The notes beneath the pieces were generated by a model. That model had not been told where the DNA came from. It searched no databases and saw nothing but the letters and a program-made list of their open reading frames with translations. 64,000 nt of DNA from Eledone cirrhosa (taxonomy: Eukaryota > Mollusca > Cephalopoda > Octopoda > Eledonidae). Below are positions 15,201 to 29,430 of this stretch, piece after piece (position 1 is the stretch's first letter; every line of letters begins with the position of its first letter). Made by a program: the position numbers and the translations under genes. The stretch covers positions 14,116,622-14,180,621 of the forward strand of contig OZ024742.1 in the NCBI GenBank assembly GCA_964016885.1. The letters run 5' to 3'.

Positions 15201-16489
15201 CCTAGAAGTGACCACCTGACCTAGTCTAGCCTCAATGTGAGACCTAACTCTCGAAGTGAACACCTGACCTAGTCTAGCCTCAATGTGAGACCATCTAACC
15301 CTAGAAGTGACCACCTGACCTAGTCTAACCTCAATGTGAGACCTCTAACCCTAGAAGTGACCAGCTGACCTTGTCTAGCCTCAATGTTTGACCTTCTATC
15401 CCTAGAAGTGACCACCTGACCGAGTCTAGCCTCAATGTGAGATAATCTAATGCAAGACGTGACCACCTGACCTAGTGTAACCTCAATGTGAGACCTAACC
15501 CTAGAAGTGACCAGCTGACCTAGTCTAGCCTCAATGTGAGACTTCTAACCCTAGAAGTGACAACCTGACCGAGTGTAAACTGAATGTGAGACCTAACCCA
15601 AGAAGTAACCACCTGACCTAGTCTAGCCTCCAATGTGAGACCTAATCCTAGAAGTGACCACCTGACCTAGTCTAGCCTCAATGTGAGACCTGACCTAGTC
15701 TAGACTCAATGTGTGACCTATCCCTAGAAGTGACCACCTGACCTAGTGTAACCTAACCCTAGAAGTGACCAACTGACCTAGTCTAGCCTAAATGCGAGAC
15801 CTAACCCTAGAAGTGACCACCTGACCTAGTCTAGCCTCAATGTGAGACCTAACCCTAGAAGTGACCACCTGACCTAGTCTAGCCTCAATGTGAGATTTCT
15901 AACCCTAGAAGTGACAACCTGACCAAGTGTAAACTGAATGTGAGATCTAACCCAAGAAGTGACCACCTGACCTAGTCTAGCCTCAATGTGAGACCTTCTA
16001 ACCCTAGAAGTGACCACCTCACCTAGTCTAACCTCAATGTGAGACCTCTAACCCTAGAAGTGACCAGCTGACCGTGTCTAGCCTCAATGTGTGACTTATC
16101 CCTAGAAGTGACCACCAGACCTAGTGTAACCTAAACCTAGAAGTGACCACCTGACCTTGTCTAGCCTCACTGTGAGACCATCTAACTCAAGGAGTGACCA
16201 CCTGACCTAGTGTAACCTCAATGTGACAACTTCTAAACCTAGAAGTGACCACTTACCTAGTCTAACCTCAATGTGAGACCTAACCCTAGAAATGACCACC
16301 AGACCTAGTCTAGCCTCAATGTGAGACCTAACACTAGAAGTGACCACCTGACCTAGTCTGACCTCTAACCCTGGAAGTGACCAGCTGACCTTGTCTAGTC
16401 TCAAGGTTTGACCTATCCCTAGAAGTGACCACCTGACCTACTCTAGCCTCAATATGAGACCATCTAACGCAAGAAGTGACCACCTGACC
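241..16489 (+). repeat. 4,559-bp higher-order repeat (HOR-A), about 3.6 copies
   Basis: Private monomer variants recur at an exact spacing of 4,559 bp: the CTCCAATGTGAGACCTAATC monomer near 330, 4890 and 9449, and the ACTCTCGAAGTGAACACC monomer near 640, 5199 and 9758. Copies run approximately 241-4799, 4800-9358, 9359-13917 and 13918-16489 (partial). The fourth copy carries one extra 48-bp monomer near 14150-14230, which shifts later markers to 4,607 bp. The copies differ by only scattered single bases (for example AACCTCC for AACCACC near 4867 and 9426, CTGGAAATG for CTAGAAATG at 7653), so the expansion is recent or actively homogenised. Copies 2 and 3 share private changes that copy 4 lacks. 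Confidence 0.9.
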
Positions 16490-19400
16490 TAATCTAGCCT
16501 CAATGTGAGACTATCTAACCCAAGAAGTGACCACCTGACCTAGACTAGCCTCAATGTGAGACCATCTAACCCTAGAAGTGACCACCTTACCTAGTCTAAC
16601 CTCAATGTGAGACCTCTAACCCTAGAAGTGACCAGCTGACCTTGTCTAGCCACGATCTTTGACCTTCTAACCCAAGAAGTGACCAGCTGACCTAGTCTAG
16701 CCTCAATGTGAGACTTCTAACCCTAGAAGTGACAACCTGACCTAGTGTAAACTGAATGTGAGACCTTCTAACCCAAGAAGTGACCATCTGACCTAGTCTA
16801 GCCTCAATGTGAGACGATCTAACCCAAGAAGTGACCTCCTGACCTAGTGTAACCTCAATGAGACCTAACACGAGAAGCGACCATCTGACTTAGTCCAGCC
16901 TCAATGTGAGATCTTCTAACCCTTGAAGTGACCACCTGACCTAGTCTAGCCTCATTTGGAGACCTAACCCTAGAAGTGACCACCTGACCTAGTCTAACCT
17001 CAATGTGAGACCTAACCCTAGAAGTGACCACCTGACCTACTGTAGCCTCAATGTGAGAGTATCTAACCCAAGAAGTGACCACCTGACCTAGTCTAGCCTC
17101 AATGTGAGACCATCTAACCCTAGAATTGACCACGTGACCTAATCTAACCTCAATGTGAGACCTCTAACCCTAGAACTGAACAGCTGACCTTGTCTAGCCT
17201 CAATGTATGACTTATCCCTAGAAGTGATCACCTGACCTAGTCTAGCCTCAATGTGAGACCATCTAACGCAAAAAGTGACCACCTGACCTAGTGTAACCTC
17301 AATGTGAGATCTAACCCTAGAAGTGACCACCTCACTTAGTCTAGCCTGAATGTGAGACCTTCTAACCTTAGAAGTGACCACCTGAGCTAATCTAGTCTCA
17401 ATGTGAGACTATCTAACCCAAGAAGTGACCAGCTGACCTAGTCTAGCCTCAATGTGAGACGATCTAACCCAAGAAGTGACCACCTGAACTAGTGTAACCT
17501 CAATGAGACCTAACCCTAGAAGTGACAACCTGACCTAGTCTAGCCTCAATGTGAGACCTAACCCTAGAAGTGACAACCTGACCTAGTGTAAACTGAATGT
17601 GAGACCTAACCCAAGAAGTGACCACCTGACCTAGTCTAGCCTCAATGTGAGACGATCTAACCCAAGAAGTGACCACCTGAACTAGTGTAACCTCAATGAG
17701 ACCTAACCCTAGAAGTGACAACCTGACCTAGTCTAGCCTCAATGTGAGACCTAACCCTAGCAGTGACCACCTGACCTAGTCTAGCCTCAACGTGAGACCT
17801 AACCCTAGAAGTGATTACCTGACCTAATCTAGCCTCAATGTGAGACTATCTAACCCAAGAAGTGACCACCTGACCTAGTCTAGCCTCAATGTGAGACCAT
17901 CTAACCCTAGAAGTGACCACCTGACCTAGTCTAACCTCAATGTGAGACCTCTAACCCTAGAAGTGACCAGCTGACCTTGTCTAGCCTCAATGTTTGACCT
18001 TCTATCCCTAGAAGTGACCACCTGACCTAGTCTAGCCTCAACGTGAGATAATCTAACGCAAGAAGTGACCACCTGACCTAGTGTAACCTCAATGTGAGAC
18101 CTAACCCTAGAAGTGACCAGCTGACCTAGTCTAGCCTCAATGTGAGACTTCTAACCCTAGAAGTGACAACCTGACCGAGTGTAAACTGAATGTGAGACCT
18201 AACCCTAGAAGTGATCAGCTGACCTAGTCTAGCCTCAATGTGTGACCTATCCCTAGAAGTGACCACCTGACCTAGTGTAACCTAACCCTAGAAGTGACCA
18301 ACTGACCTAGTCTAGCCTAAATGTGAGACCTAACCCTAGAAGTGACCACCTGACCTAGTCTAGCCTCAATGTGAGACCATCTAACGCAAGAAGTGACCAC
18401 CTGACCTAGTGTAACCTCATTGTGAGACATAACCCTAGAAGTGACCACCTGACCTAGTCTAACCTCAATGTGAGACCTTTTAACCCTAGAAGTGACCACC
18501 TGACCTAGTCTAGCCTCAATGTGAGACCTAACCCTAGAAGTGACCACCTGACCTAGTCTAGCCTCAATGTGAGATTTCTAAACCTAGAAGTGACAACCTA
18601 ACCAAGTGTAAACTGAATGTGAGACCTAACCCAAGAAGTGACCATCTGACATAGTCTAGCCTCAATGTGAGACCTTCTAACCCTAGAAGTGACCACCTGA
18701 CCTAGTCTAGCCTCAATGTGAGACCTAACCCTAGAAGTGACCACCTCACCTAGTCTAACCTCAATGTGAGACCTCTAACCCTAGAAGTGACCAGCTGACC
18801 TTGTCTAGCCTCAATGTGTGACTTATCCCTAGAAGTGACCACCTGACCTAGTGTAACCTAAACCTAGAAGTGACCACCTGACCTTGTCTAGCCTCACTGT
18901 GAGACCATCTAACGCAAGGAGTGACCACCTGACCTAGTGTAACCTCAATGTGAGAACTTCTAACCCTAGAAGTGACCACTTACCTAGTCTAACCTCAATG
19001 TGAGACCTAACCCTAGAAGTGACCACCTGACCTAGTCTAGCCTCAATGTGAGATCTTACTCTAGAAGTGACCACCTGACCTAGTCTAGCCTCAATGTGAG
19101 ACCTAACCCTAGAAGTGACCACCTGACCTAGTCTAGCCTCAATGTGAGACCTAACCTTAGAAGTGACCACCTGACCTAATCTAGTCTCAATTTTAGACTA
19201 TCTAACCCAAGAAGTGACCAGCTGACCTAGTCTAGCCTCAATGTGAGACCTATCTCTCGAAGTGAACACCTGACCTGGTCTAGCCTCAATGTGAGACCAT
19301 CTAACCCTAGAAGTGACCACCTTACCTAGTCTAGTCTCATTGTGAGACCTAACCCTAGAAGTGAACACCTGACCTAGTCTAGTCTCAATGTGAGACCTAA

Positions 19401-19680
19401 CCCTAGAAGTGACCACCTGACCTAATCTAGCCTCAATGTGAGACTATCTAACCCAAGAAGTGACCACCTGACCTAGTCTAGCCTCAATGTGAGACCATCT
19501 AACCCTAGAAGTGACCACCTTACCTAGTCTAACCTCAATGTGAGACCTCTAACCCTAGAAGTGACCAGCTGACCTTGTCTAGCCACAATCTTTGACTTTC
19601 TATCCCTAGAAGTGACCACCTGACCTAGTCTAGCCTCAATGTGAGATAATCTAACGCAAGAAGTGACCACCTGACCTAGT
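16490..19680 (+). repeat. Block B monomer order, first copy
   Basis: At about 16490 the HOR-A order ends and a different monomer series begins. Signposts are a monomer with TAGACTAGCC, one with CACGATCTTTGACC, one with CTCATTTGGAGACC, and one with CTCAATTTTAGAC near 19190. The same block recurs near 26240-29430, and its first part recurs again from about 33730 at a spacing near 7,505 bp, shifting to 7,553 bp further right through small monomer gains and losses. Confidence 0.8.
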
Positions 19681-22600
19681 CTAGCCTCAATGTGAGACGA
19701 TCTAACCCAAGAAGTGACCACCTGAACTAGTGTAATCTCAATGAGACCTAACCCAAGAAGTGACCACCTGACCTAGTCTAGCCTCAATGTGAGACGATCT
19801 AACCCAAAAAGTGACCACCTGAACTAGTGTAACCTCAATGAGACCTAACCCTAGAAGTGACCACCTGACCTTGTCTAGCCTCACTGTGAGACCATCTAAC
19901 GCAAGGAGTGACCACCTGACCTAGTGTAACCTCAATGTGAGAACTTCTAACCCTAGAAGTGACCACTTACCTAGTCTAACCTCAATGTGAGACCTAACCC
20001 TAGAAGTGACCACCAGACCTAGTCTAGCCTCAATGTGAGACCTTCTAACCCTAGAAGTGACCACCTTACCTAGTCTAGTCTCAATGTGAGACCTAACCCT
20101 AGAAGTGACCACCTGACCTAGTCTAGCCTCAATGTGAGATCTTACTCTAGAAGTGACCACCTGACCTAGTCTAGCCTCAATGTGAGACCTAACCCTAGAA
20201 GTGACCACCTGACCTAGTCTAGCCTCAATGTGAGACCTAACCTTAGAAGTGACCACCTGACCTAATCTAGTCTCAATGTGAGACTATCTAACCCAAGAAG
20301 TGACCAGCTGACCTAGTCTAGCCTCAATGTGAGACCTTGTAACCCTAGAAGTGACCACCTGACCTAGTCTAGCCTCAATGTGAGACCTAACTCTCGAAGT
20401 GAACACCTGACCTAGTCTAGCCTCAATGTGAGACCATCTAACCCTAGAAGTGACCACCTGACCTAGTCTAACCTCAATGTGAGACCTCTAACCCTAGAAG
20501 TGACCAGCTGACCTTGTCTAGCCTCAATGTTTGACCTTCTATCCCTAGAAGTGACCACCTGACCGAGTCTAGCCTCAATGTGAGATAATCTAATGCAAGA
20601 CGTGACCACCTGACCTAGTGTAACCTCAATGTGAGACCTAACCCTAGAAGTGACCAGCTGACCTAGTCTAGCCTCAATGTGAGACTTCTAACCCTAGAAG
20701 TGACAACCTGACCGAGTGTAAACTGAATGTGAGACCTAACCCAAGAAGTAACCACCTGACCTAGTCTAGCCTCCAATGTGAGACCTAATCCTAGAAGTGA
20801 CCACCTGACCTAGTCTAGCCTCAATGTGAGACCTGACCTAGTCTAGACTCAATGTGTGACCTATCCCTAGAAGTGACCACCTGACCTAGTGTAACCTAAC
20901 CCTAGAAGTGACCAACTGACCTAGTCTAGCCTAAATGCGAGACCTAACCCTAGAAGTGACCACCTGACCTAGTCTAGCCTCAATGTGAGACCTAACCCTA
21001 GAAGTGACCACCTGACCTAGTCTAGCCTCAATGTGAGATTTCTAACCCTAGAAGTGACAACCTGACCAAGTGTAAACTGAATGTGAGATCTAACCCAAGA
21101 AGTGACCACCTGACCTAGTCTAGCCTCAATGTGAGACCTTCTAACCCTAGAAGTGACCACCTCACCTAGTCTAACCTCAATGTGAGACCTCTAACCCTAG
21201 AAGTGACCAGCTGACCGTGTCTAGCCTCAATGTGTGACTTATCCCTAGAAGTGACCACCTGACCTAGTGTAACCTAAACCTAGAAGTGACCACCTGACCT
21301 TGTCTAGCCTCACTGTGAGACCATCTAACTCAAGGAGTGACCACCTGACCTAGTGTAACCTCAATGTGACAACTTCTAAACCTAGAAGTGACCACTTACC
21401 TAGTCTAACCTCAATGTGAGACCTAACCCTAGAAATGACCACCAGACCTAGTCTAGCCTCAATGTGAGACCTAACACTAGAAGTGACCACCTGACCTAGT
21501 CTGACCTCTAACCCTGGAAGTGACCAGCTGACCTTGTCTAGTCTCAAGGTTTGACCTATCCCTAGAAGTGACCACCTGACCTACTCTAGCCTCAATATGA
21601 GACCATCTAACGCAAGAAGTGACCACCTGACCTAGTGTAACCTCAATGTGAGTCCTAACCCTAGAAGTGACCACCTGACCTTGTCTAACCTCAATGTGAG
21701 ACCTTGTAACCCTAGAAGTGACCACCTGACCTAGTCTAGCCTCAATGTGAGACCATCTAACCCTAGAAGTGACCACCTTACCTAGTCTAGCCTCAATATG
21801 AGACCATCTAACGCAAGAAGTGACCACCTGACCTAGTGTAACCTCAATGTGAGACCTAACTCTATAAGTGACCACCTGACCTAGTCTAGCCTCAATGTGA
21901 GACCTAACCCTAGAAGTGAACACCTGGCCTAGTCTAGCCTTAATATGAGACCATCTAACCCTAGAAATGACCACCTTACCTAGTCTAGTCTCAATGTGAG
22001 ACCTAGCCCTAGAAGTGACCACCTGACTTAGTCTAGCCTGAATGTGAGACCTTCTAACCCAAGAAGTGACCAGCTGACCTAGTCTAGCCTCAATGTGAGA
22101 CTTCTAACCCTAGAAGTGACAACCTGACCTAGTGTAAACTGAATGTGAGAACTAACCCAAGAAGTGACCACCTGACCTAGTCTAGCCTCAATGTGAGACG
22201 ATCTAACCCAAGAAGTGACCACCTGAACTAGTGTAACCTCAATGAGACCTAACCCTAGAAGTGACAACCTGACCTAGTCTAGCCTCAATGTGAGACCTAA
22301 CCCTAGCAGTGACCACCTGACCTAGTCTAGCCTCAACGTGAGACCTAACCCTAGAAGTGACCACCTGACCTTATCTAGCCTCAATGTGAGACTATCTAAC
22401 CCAAGAAGTGACCACCTGACCTAGTCTAGCCTCAATGTGAGACCATCTAACCCTAGAAGTGACCACCTGACCTAGTCTAACCTCAATGTGAGACCTCTAA
22501 CCCTAGAAGTGACCAGCTGACCTTGTCTAGCCTCAATGTTTGACCTTCTATCCCTAGAAGTGACCACCTGACCTAGTCGAGCCTCAATGTGAGATAATCT

Positions 22601-25600
22601 AACGCAAGAAGTGACCACCTGACCTAGTGTAACCTCAATGTGAGACCTAACCCTAGAAGTGACCAGCTGACCTAGTCTAGCCTCAATGTGAGACTTCTAA
22701 CCCTAGAAGTGACAACCTGACCGAGTGTAAACTGAATGTGAGACCTAACCCAAGAAGTAACCACCTGACCTAGTCTAGCCTCCAATGTGAGACCTAATCC
22801 TAGAAGTGACCACCTGACCTAGTCTAGCCTCAATGTGAGACCTAACCCTAGAAGTGATCAGCTGACCTAGTCTAGCCTCAATGTGTGACCTATCCCTAGA
22901 AGTGACCACCTGACCTAGTGTAACCTAACCCTAGAAGTGACCAACTGACCTAGTCTAGCCTAAATGTGAGACCTAACCCTAGAAGTGACCAACTGACCTA
23001 GTCTAGCCTCAATGTGAGACCATCTAATGCAAGAAGTGACCACCTGACCTAGTGTAACCTCATTGTGAGACATAACCCTAGAAGTGACCACCTGACCTAG
23101 TCTAACCTCAATGTGAGACCTTTAACCCTAGAAGTGACCACCTGACCTAGTCTAGCCTCAATGTGAGACCTAACCCTAGAAGTGACCACCTGACCTAGTC
23201 TAGCCTCAATGTGAGATTTCTAACCCTAGAAGTGACAACCTGACCAAGTGTAAACTGAATGTGAGACCTTCTAACCCAAGAAGTGACCACCTGACCTAGT
23301 CTAGCCTCAATGTGAGACCTTCTTACCCTAGAAGTGACCACCTGACCTAGTCTAGCCTCAATGTGAGACCTAACCCTAGAAGTGACCACCTCACCTAGTC
23401 TAACCTCAATGTGAGACCTCTAACCCTAAAAGTGACCAGCTGACCTTGTCTAGCCTCAATGTGTGACTTATCCCTAGAAGTGACCACCTGACCTAGTGTA
23501 ACCTAAACCTAGAAGTGACCACCTGACCTTGTCTAGCCTCACTGTGAGAGCATCTAATGCAAGGAGTGACCACCTGTGAGAACTGACCACCTGACCTAAT
23601 CTAGTCTCTATGTGAGACTATCTAACCCAAGAAGTGACCAGCTGACCTAGTCTAGCCTCAATGTGAGACTTCTAACCCTATAAGTGACACCCTGACCGAG
23701 TGTATACTGAATGTGAGACCTAACCCAAGAAGTAACCACCTGACCTAGTCTAGCCTCCAATGTGAGACCTAATCCTAGAAGTGACCACCTGACCTAGTCT
23801 AGCCTCAATGTGAGACCTAACCCTAGAAGTGACCACCTGACCTAGTCTAGCCTCAATGTGAGATCTTACTCTAGAAGTGACCACCTGACCTAGTCTAGCC
23901 TCAATGTGAAACCTAACCCTAGAAGTGACCACCTGACCTAGTCTAGCCTCAATGTGAGACCTAACCTTAGAAGTGACCACCTGACCTAATCTAGTCTCAA
24001 TGTGAGACTATCTAACCCAAGAAGTGACCAGCTGACCTAGTCTAGCCTCAATGTGAGACCTTGTAACCCTAGAAGTGACCACCTGACCTAGTCTAGCCTC
24101 AATGTGAGACCTAACTCTCGAAGTGAACACCTGACCTAGTCTAGCCTCAATGTGAGACCATCTAACCCTAGAAGTGACCACCTTACCTAGTCTAGTCTCA
24201 TTGTGAGACCTAACCCTAGAAGTGACAACCTGACCTAGTGTAAACTGAATGTGAGACCTAACCCAAGAAGTGACCACCTGACCTAGTCTAGCCTCAATGT
24301 GAGACGATCTAACCCAAGAAGTGACCACCTGAACTAGTGTAACCTCAATGAGACCTAACCCAAGAAGTGACCACCTGACCTAGTCTAGCCTCAATGTGAG
24401 ACGATCTAACCCAAAAAGTGACCACCTGAACTAGTGTAACCTCAATGAGACCTAACCCTAGAAGTGACCACCTGACCTTGTCTAGCCTCACTGTGAGACC
24501 ATCTAACGCAAGGAGTGACCACCTGACCTAGTGTAACCTCAATGTGAGAACTTCTAACCCTAGAAGTGACCACTTACCTAGTCTAACCTCAATGTGAGAC
24601 CTAACCCTAGAAGTGACCACCAGACCTAGTCTAGCCTCAATGTGAGACCTTCTAACCCTAGAAGTGACCACCTTACCTAGTCTAGTCTCAATGTGAGACC
24701 TAACCCTAGAAGTGACCACCTGACCTAGTCTAGCCTCAATGTGAGATCTTACTCTAGAAGTGACCACCTGACCTAGTCTAGCCTCAATGTGAGACCTAAC
24801 CCTAGAAGTGACCACCTGACCTAGTCTAGCCTCAATGTGAGACCTAACCTTAGAAGTGACCACCTGACCTAATCTAGTCTCAATGTGAGACTATCTAACC
24901 CAAGAAGTGACCAGCTGACCTAGTCTAGCCTCAATGTGAGACCTTGTAACCCTAGAAGTGACCACCTGACCTAGTCTAGCCTCAATGTGAGACCTAACTC
25001 TCGAAGTGAACACCTGACCTAGTCTAGCCTCAATGTGAGACCATCTAACCCTAGAAGTGACCACCTGACCTAGTCTAACCTCAATGTGAGACCTCTAACC
25101 CTAGAAGTGACCAGCTGACCTTGTCTAGCCTCAATGTTTGACCTTCTATCCCTAGAAGTGACCACCTGACCGAGTCTAGCCTCAATGTGAGATAATCTAA
25201 TGCAAGACGTGACCACCTGACCTAGTGTAACCTCAATGTGAGACCTAACCCTAGAAGTGACCAGCTGACCTAGTCTAGCCTCAATGTGAGACTTCTAACC
25301 CTAGAAGTGACAACCTGACCGAGTGTAAACTGAATGTGAGACCTAACCCAAGAAGTAACCACCTGACCTAGTCTAGCCTCCAATGTGAGACCTAATCCTA
25401 GAAGTGACCACCTGACCTAGTCTAGCCTCAATGTGAGACCTGACCTAGTCTAGACTCAATGTGTGACCTATCCCTAGAAGTGACCACCTGACCTAGTGTA
25501 ACCTAACCCTAGAAGTGACCAACTGACCTAGTCTAGCCTAAATGCGAGACCTAACCCTAGAAGTGACCACCTGACCTAGTCTAGCCTCAATGTGAGACCT

Positions 25601-26239
25601 AACCCTAGAAGTGACCACCTGACCTAGTCTAGCCTCAATGTGAGATTTCTAACCCTAGAAGTGACAACCTGACCAAGTGTAAACTGAATGTGAGATCTAA
25701 CCCAAGAAGTGACCACCTGACCTAGTCTAGCCTCAATGTGAGACCTTCTAACCCTAGAAGTGACCACCTCACCTAGTCTAACCTCAATGTGAGACCTCTA
25801 ACCCTAGAAGTGACCAGCTGACCGTGTCTAGCCTCAATGTGTGACTTATCCCTAGAAGTGACCACCAGACCTAGTGTAACCTAAACCTAGAAGTGACCAC
25901 CTGACCTTGTCTAGCCTCACTGTGAGACCATCTAACTCAAGGAGTGACCACCTGACCTAGTGTAACCTCAATGTGACAACTTCTAAACCTAGAAGTGACC
26001 ACTTACCTAGTCTAACCTCAATGTGAGACCTAACCCTAGAAATGACCACCAGACCTAGTCTAGCCTCAATGTGAGACCTAACACTAGAAGTGACCACCTG
26101 ACCTAGTCTGACCTCTAACCCTGGAAGTGACCAGCTGACCTTGTCTAGTCTCAAGGTTTGACCTATCCCTAGAAGTGACCACCTGACCTACTCTAGCCTC
26201 AATATGAGACCATCTAACGCAAGAAGTGACCACCTGACC

Positions 26240-29200
26240 TAATCTAGCCTCAATGTGAGACTATCTAACCCAAGAAGTGACCACCTGACCTAGACTAGCC
26301 TCAATGTGAGACCATCTAACCCTAGAAGTGACCACCTTACCTAGTCTAACCTCAATGTGAGACCTCTAACCCTAGAAGTGACCAGCTGACCTTGTCTAGC
26401 CACGATCTTTGACCTTCTAACCCAAGAAGTGACCAGCTGACCTAGTCTAGCCTCAATGTGAGACTTCTAACCCTAGAAGTGACAACCTGACCTAGTGTAA
26501 ACTGAATGTGAGACCTTCTAACCCAAGAAGTGACCATCTGACCTAGTCTAGCCTCAATGTGAGACGATCTAACCCAAGAAGTGACCTCCTGACCTAGTGT
26601 AACCTCAATGAGACCTAACACGAGAAGCGACCATCTGACTTAGTCCAGCCTCAATGTGAGATCTTCTAACCCTTGAAGTGACCACCTGACCTAGTCTAGC
26701 CTCATTTGGAGACCTAACCCTAGAAGTGACCACCTGACCTAGTCTAACCTCAATGTGAGACCTAACCCTAGAAGTGACCACCTGACCTACTGTAGCCTCA
26801 ATGTGAGAGTATCTAACCCAAGAAGTGACCACCTGACCTAGTCTAGCCTCAATGTGAGACCATCTAACCCTAGAATTGACCACGTGACCTAATCTAACCT
26901 CAATGTGAGACCTCTAACCCTAGAACTGAACAGCTGACCTTGTCTAGCCTCAATGTATGACTTATCCCTAGAAGTGATCACCTGACCTAGTCTAGCCTCA
27001 ATGTGAGACCATCTAACGCAAAAAGTGACCACCTGACCTAGTGTAACCTCAATGTGAGATCTAACCCTAGAAGTGACCACCTCACTTAGTCTAGCCTGAA
27101 TGTGAGACCTTCTAACCTTAGAAGTGACCACCTGAGCTAATCTAGTCTCAATGTGAGACTATCTAACCCAAGAAGTGACCAGCTGACCTAGTCTAGCCTC
27201 AATGTGAGACGATCTAACCCAAGAAGTGACCACCTGAACTAGTGTAACCTCAATGAGACCTAACCCTAGAAGTGACAACCTGACCTAGTCTAGCCTCAAT
27301 GTGAGACCTAACCCTAGAAGTGACAACCTGACCTAGTGTAAACTGAATGTGAGACCTAACCCAAGAAGTGACCACCTGACCTAGTCTAGCCTCAATGTGA
27401 GACGATCTAACCCAAGAAGTGACCACCTGAACTAGTGTAACCTCAATGAGACCTAACCCTAGAAGTGACAACCTGACCTAGTCTAGCCTCAATGTGAGAC
27501 CTAACCCTAGCAGTGACCACCTGACCTAGTCTAGCCTCAACGTGAGACCTAACCCTAGAAGTGATTACCTGACCTAATCTAGCCTCAATGTGAGACTATC
27601 TAACCCAAGAAGTGACCACCTGACCTAGTCTAGCCTCAATGTGAGACCATCTAACCCTAGAAGTGACCACCTGACCTAGTCTAACCTCAATGTGAGACCT
27701 CTAACCCTAGAAGTGACCAGCTGACCTTGTCTAGCCTCAATGTTTGACCTTCTATCCCTAGAAGTGACCACCTGACCTAGTCTAGCCTCAACGTGAGATA
27801 ATCTAACGCAAGAAGTGACCACCTGACCTAGTGTAACCTCAATGTGAGACCTAACCCTAGAAGTGACCAGCTGACCTAGTCTAGCCTCAATGTGAGACTT
27901 CTAACCCTAGAAGTGACAACCTGACCGAGTGTAAACTGAATGTGAGACCTAACCCTAGAAGTGATCAGCTGACCTAGTCTAGCCTCAATGTGTGACCTAT
28001 CCCTAGAAGTGACCACCTGACCTAGTGTAACCTAACCCTAGAAGTGACCAACTGACCTAGTCTAGCCTAAATGTGAGACCTAACCCTAGAAGTGACCACC
28101 TGACCTAGTCTAGCCTCAATGTGAGACCATCTAACGCAAGAAGTGACCACCTGACCTAGTGTAACCTCATTGTGAGACATAACCCTAGAAGTGACCACCT
28201 GACCTAGTCTAACCTCAATGTGAGACCTTTTAACCCTAGAAGTGACCACCTGACCTAGTCTAGCCTCAATGTGAGACCTAACCCTAGAAGTGACCACCTG
28301 ACCTAGTCTAGCCTCAATGTGAGATTTCTAAACCTAGAAGTGACAACCTAACCAAGTGTAAACTGAATGTGAGACCTAACCCAAGAAGTGACCATCTGAC
28401 ATAGTCTAGCCTCAATGTGAGACCTTCTAACCCTAGAAGTGACCACCTGACCTAGTCTAGCCTCAATGTGAGACCTAACCCTAGAAGTGACCACCTCACC
28501 TAGTCTAACCTCAATGTGAGACCTCTAACCCTAGAAGTGACCAGCTGACCTTGTCTAGCCTCAATGTGTGACTTATCCCTAGAAGTGACCACCTGACCTA
28601 GTGTAACCTAAACCTAGAAGTGACCACCTGACCTTGTCTAGCCTCACTGTGAGACCATCTAACGCAAGGAGTGACCACCTGACCTAGTGTAACCTCAATG
28701 TGAGAACTTCTAACCCTAGAAGTGACCACTTACCTAGTCTAACCTCAATGTGAGACCTAACCCTAGAAGTGACCACCTGACCTAGTCTAGCCTCAATGTG
28801 AGATCTTACTCTAGAAGTGACCACCTGACCTAGTCTAGCCTCAATGTGAGACCTAACCCTAGAAGTGACCACCTGACCTAGTCTAGCCTCAATGTGAGAC
28901 CTAACCTTAGAAGTGACCACCTGACCTAATCTAGTCTCAATTTTAGACTATCTAACCCAAGAAGTGACCAGCTGACCTAGTCTAGCCTCAATGTGAGACC
29001 TATCTCTCGAAGTGAACACCTGACCTGGTCTAGCCTCAATGTGAGACCATCTAACCCTAGAAGTGACCACCTTACCTAGTCTAGTCTCATTGTGAGACCT
29101 AACCCTAGAAGTGAACACCTGACCTAGTCTAGTCTCAATGTGAGACCTAACCCTAGAAGTGACCACCTGACCTAATCTAGCCTCAATGTGAGACTATCTA

Positions 29201-29430
29201 ACCCAAGAAGTGACCACCTGACCTAGTCTAGCCTCAATGTGAGACCATCTAACCCTAGAAGTGACCACCTTACCTAGTCTAACCTCAATGTGAGACCTCT
29301 AACCCTAGAAGTGACCAGCTGACCTTGTCTAGCCACAATCTTTGACTTTCTATCCCTAGAAGTGACCACCTGACCTAGTCTAGCCTCAATGTGAGATAAT
29401 CTAACGCAAGAAGTGACCACCTGACCTAGT
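26240..29430 (+). repeat. Block B monomer order, second copy
   Basis: This is the right part of the second 9,750-bp duplicate and is almost identical to 16490-19680. It is followed directly by block C rather than by another HOR-A unit, which fixes the right end of the 9,750-bp duplication. Confidence 0.8.

Larger units (their letters stand above)
9931..29430 (+). repeat. 9,750-bp tandem segmental duplication inside the array
   Basis: All marker monomers between about 9931 and 19680 recur 9,750 bp downstream between about 19681 and 29430, including the extra 48-bp monomer of HOR-A copy 4 (14.2 and 23.9 kb) and the diverged block that follows. The breakpoint lies in a shared monomer core near 19656-19680, as expected for unequal exchange. 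Each copy holds HOR-A material followed by about 3.2 kb of a different monomer order (block B). Confidence 0.88.
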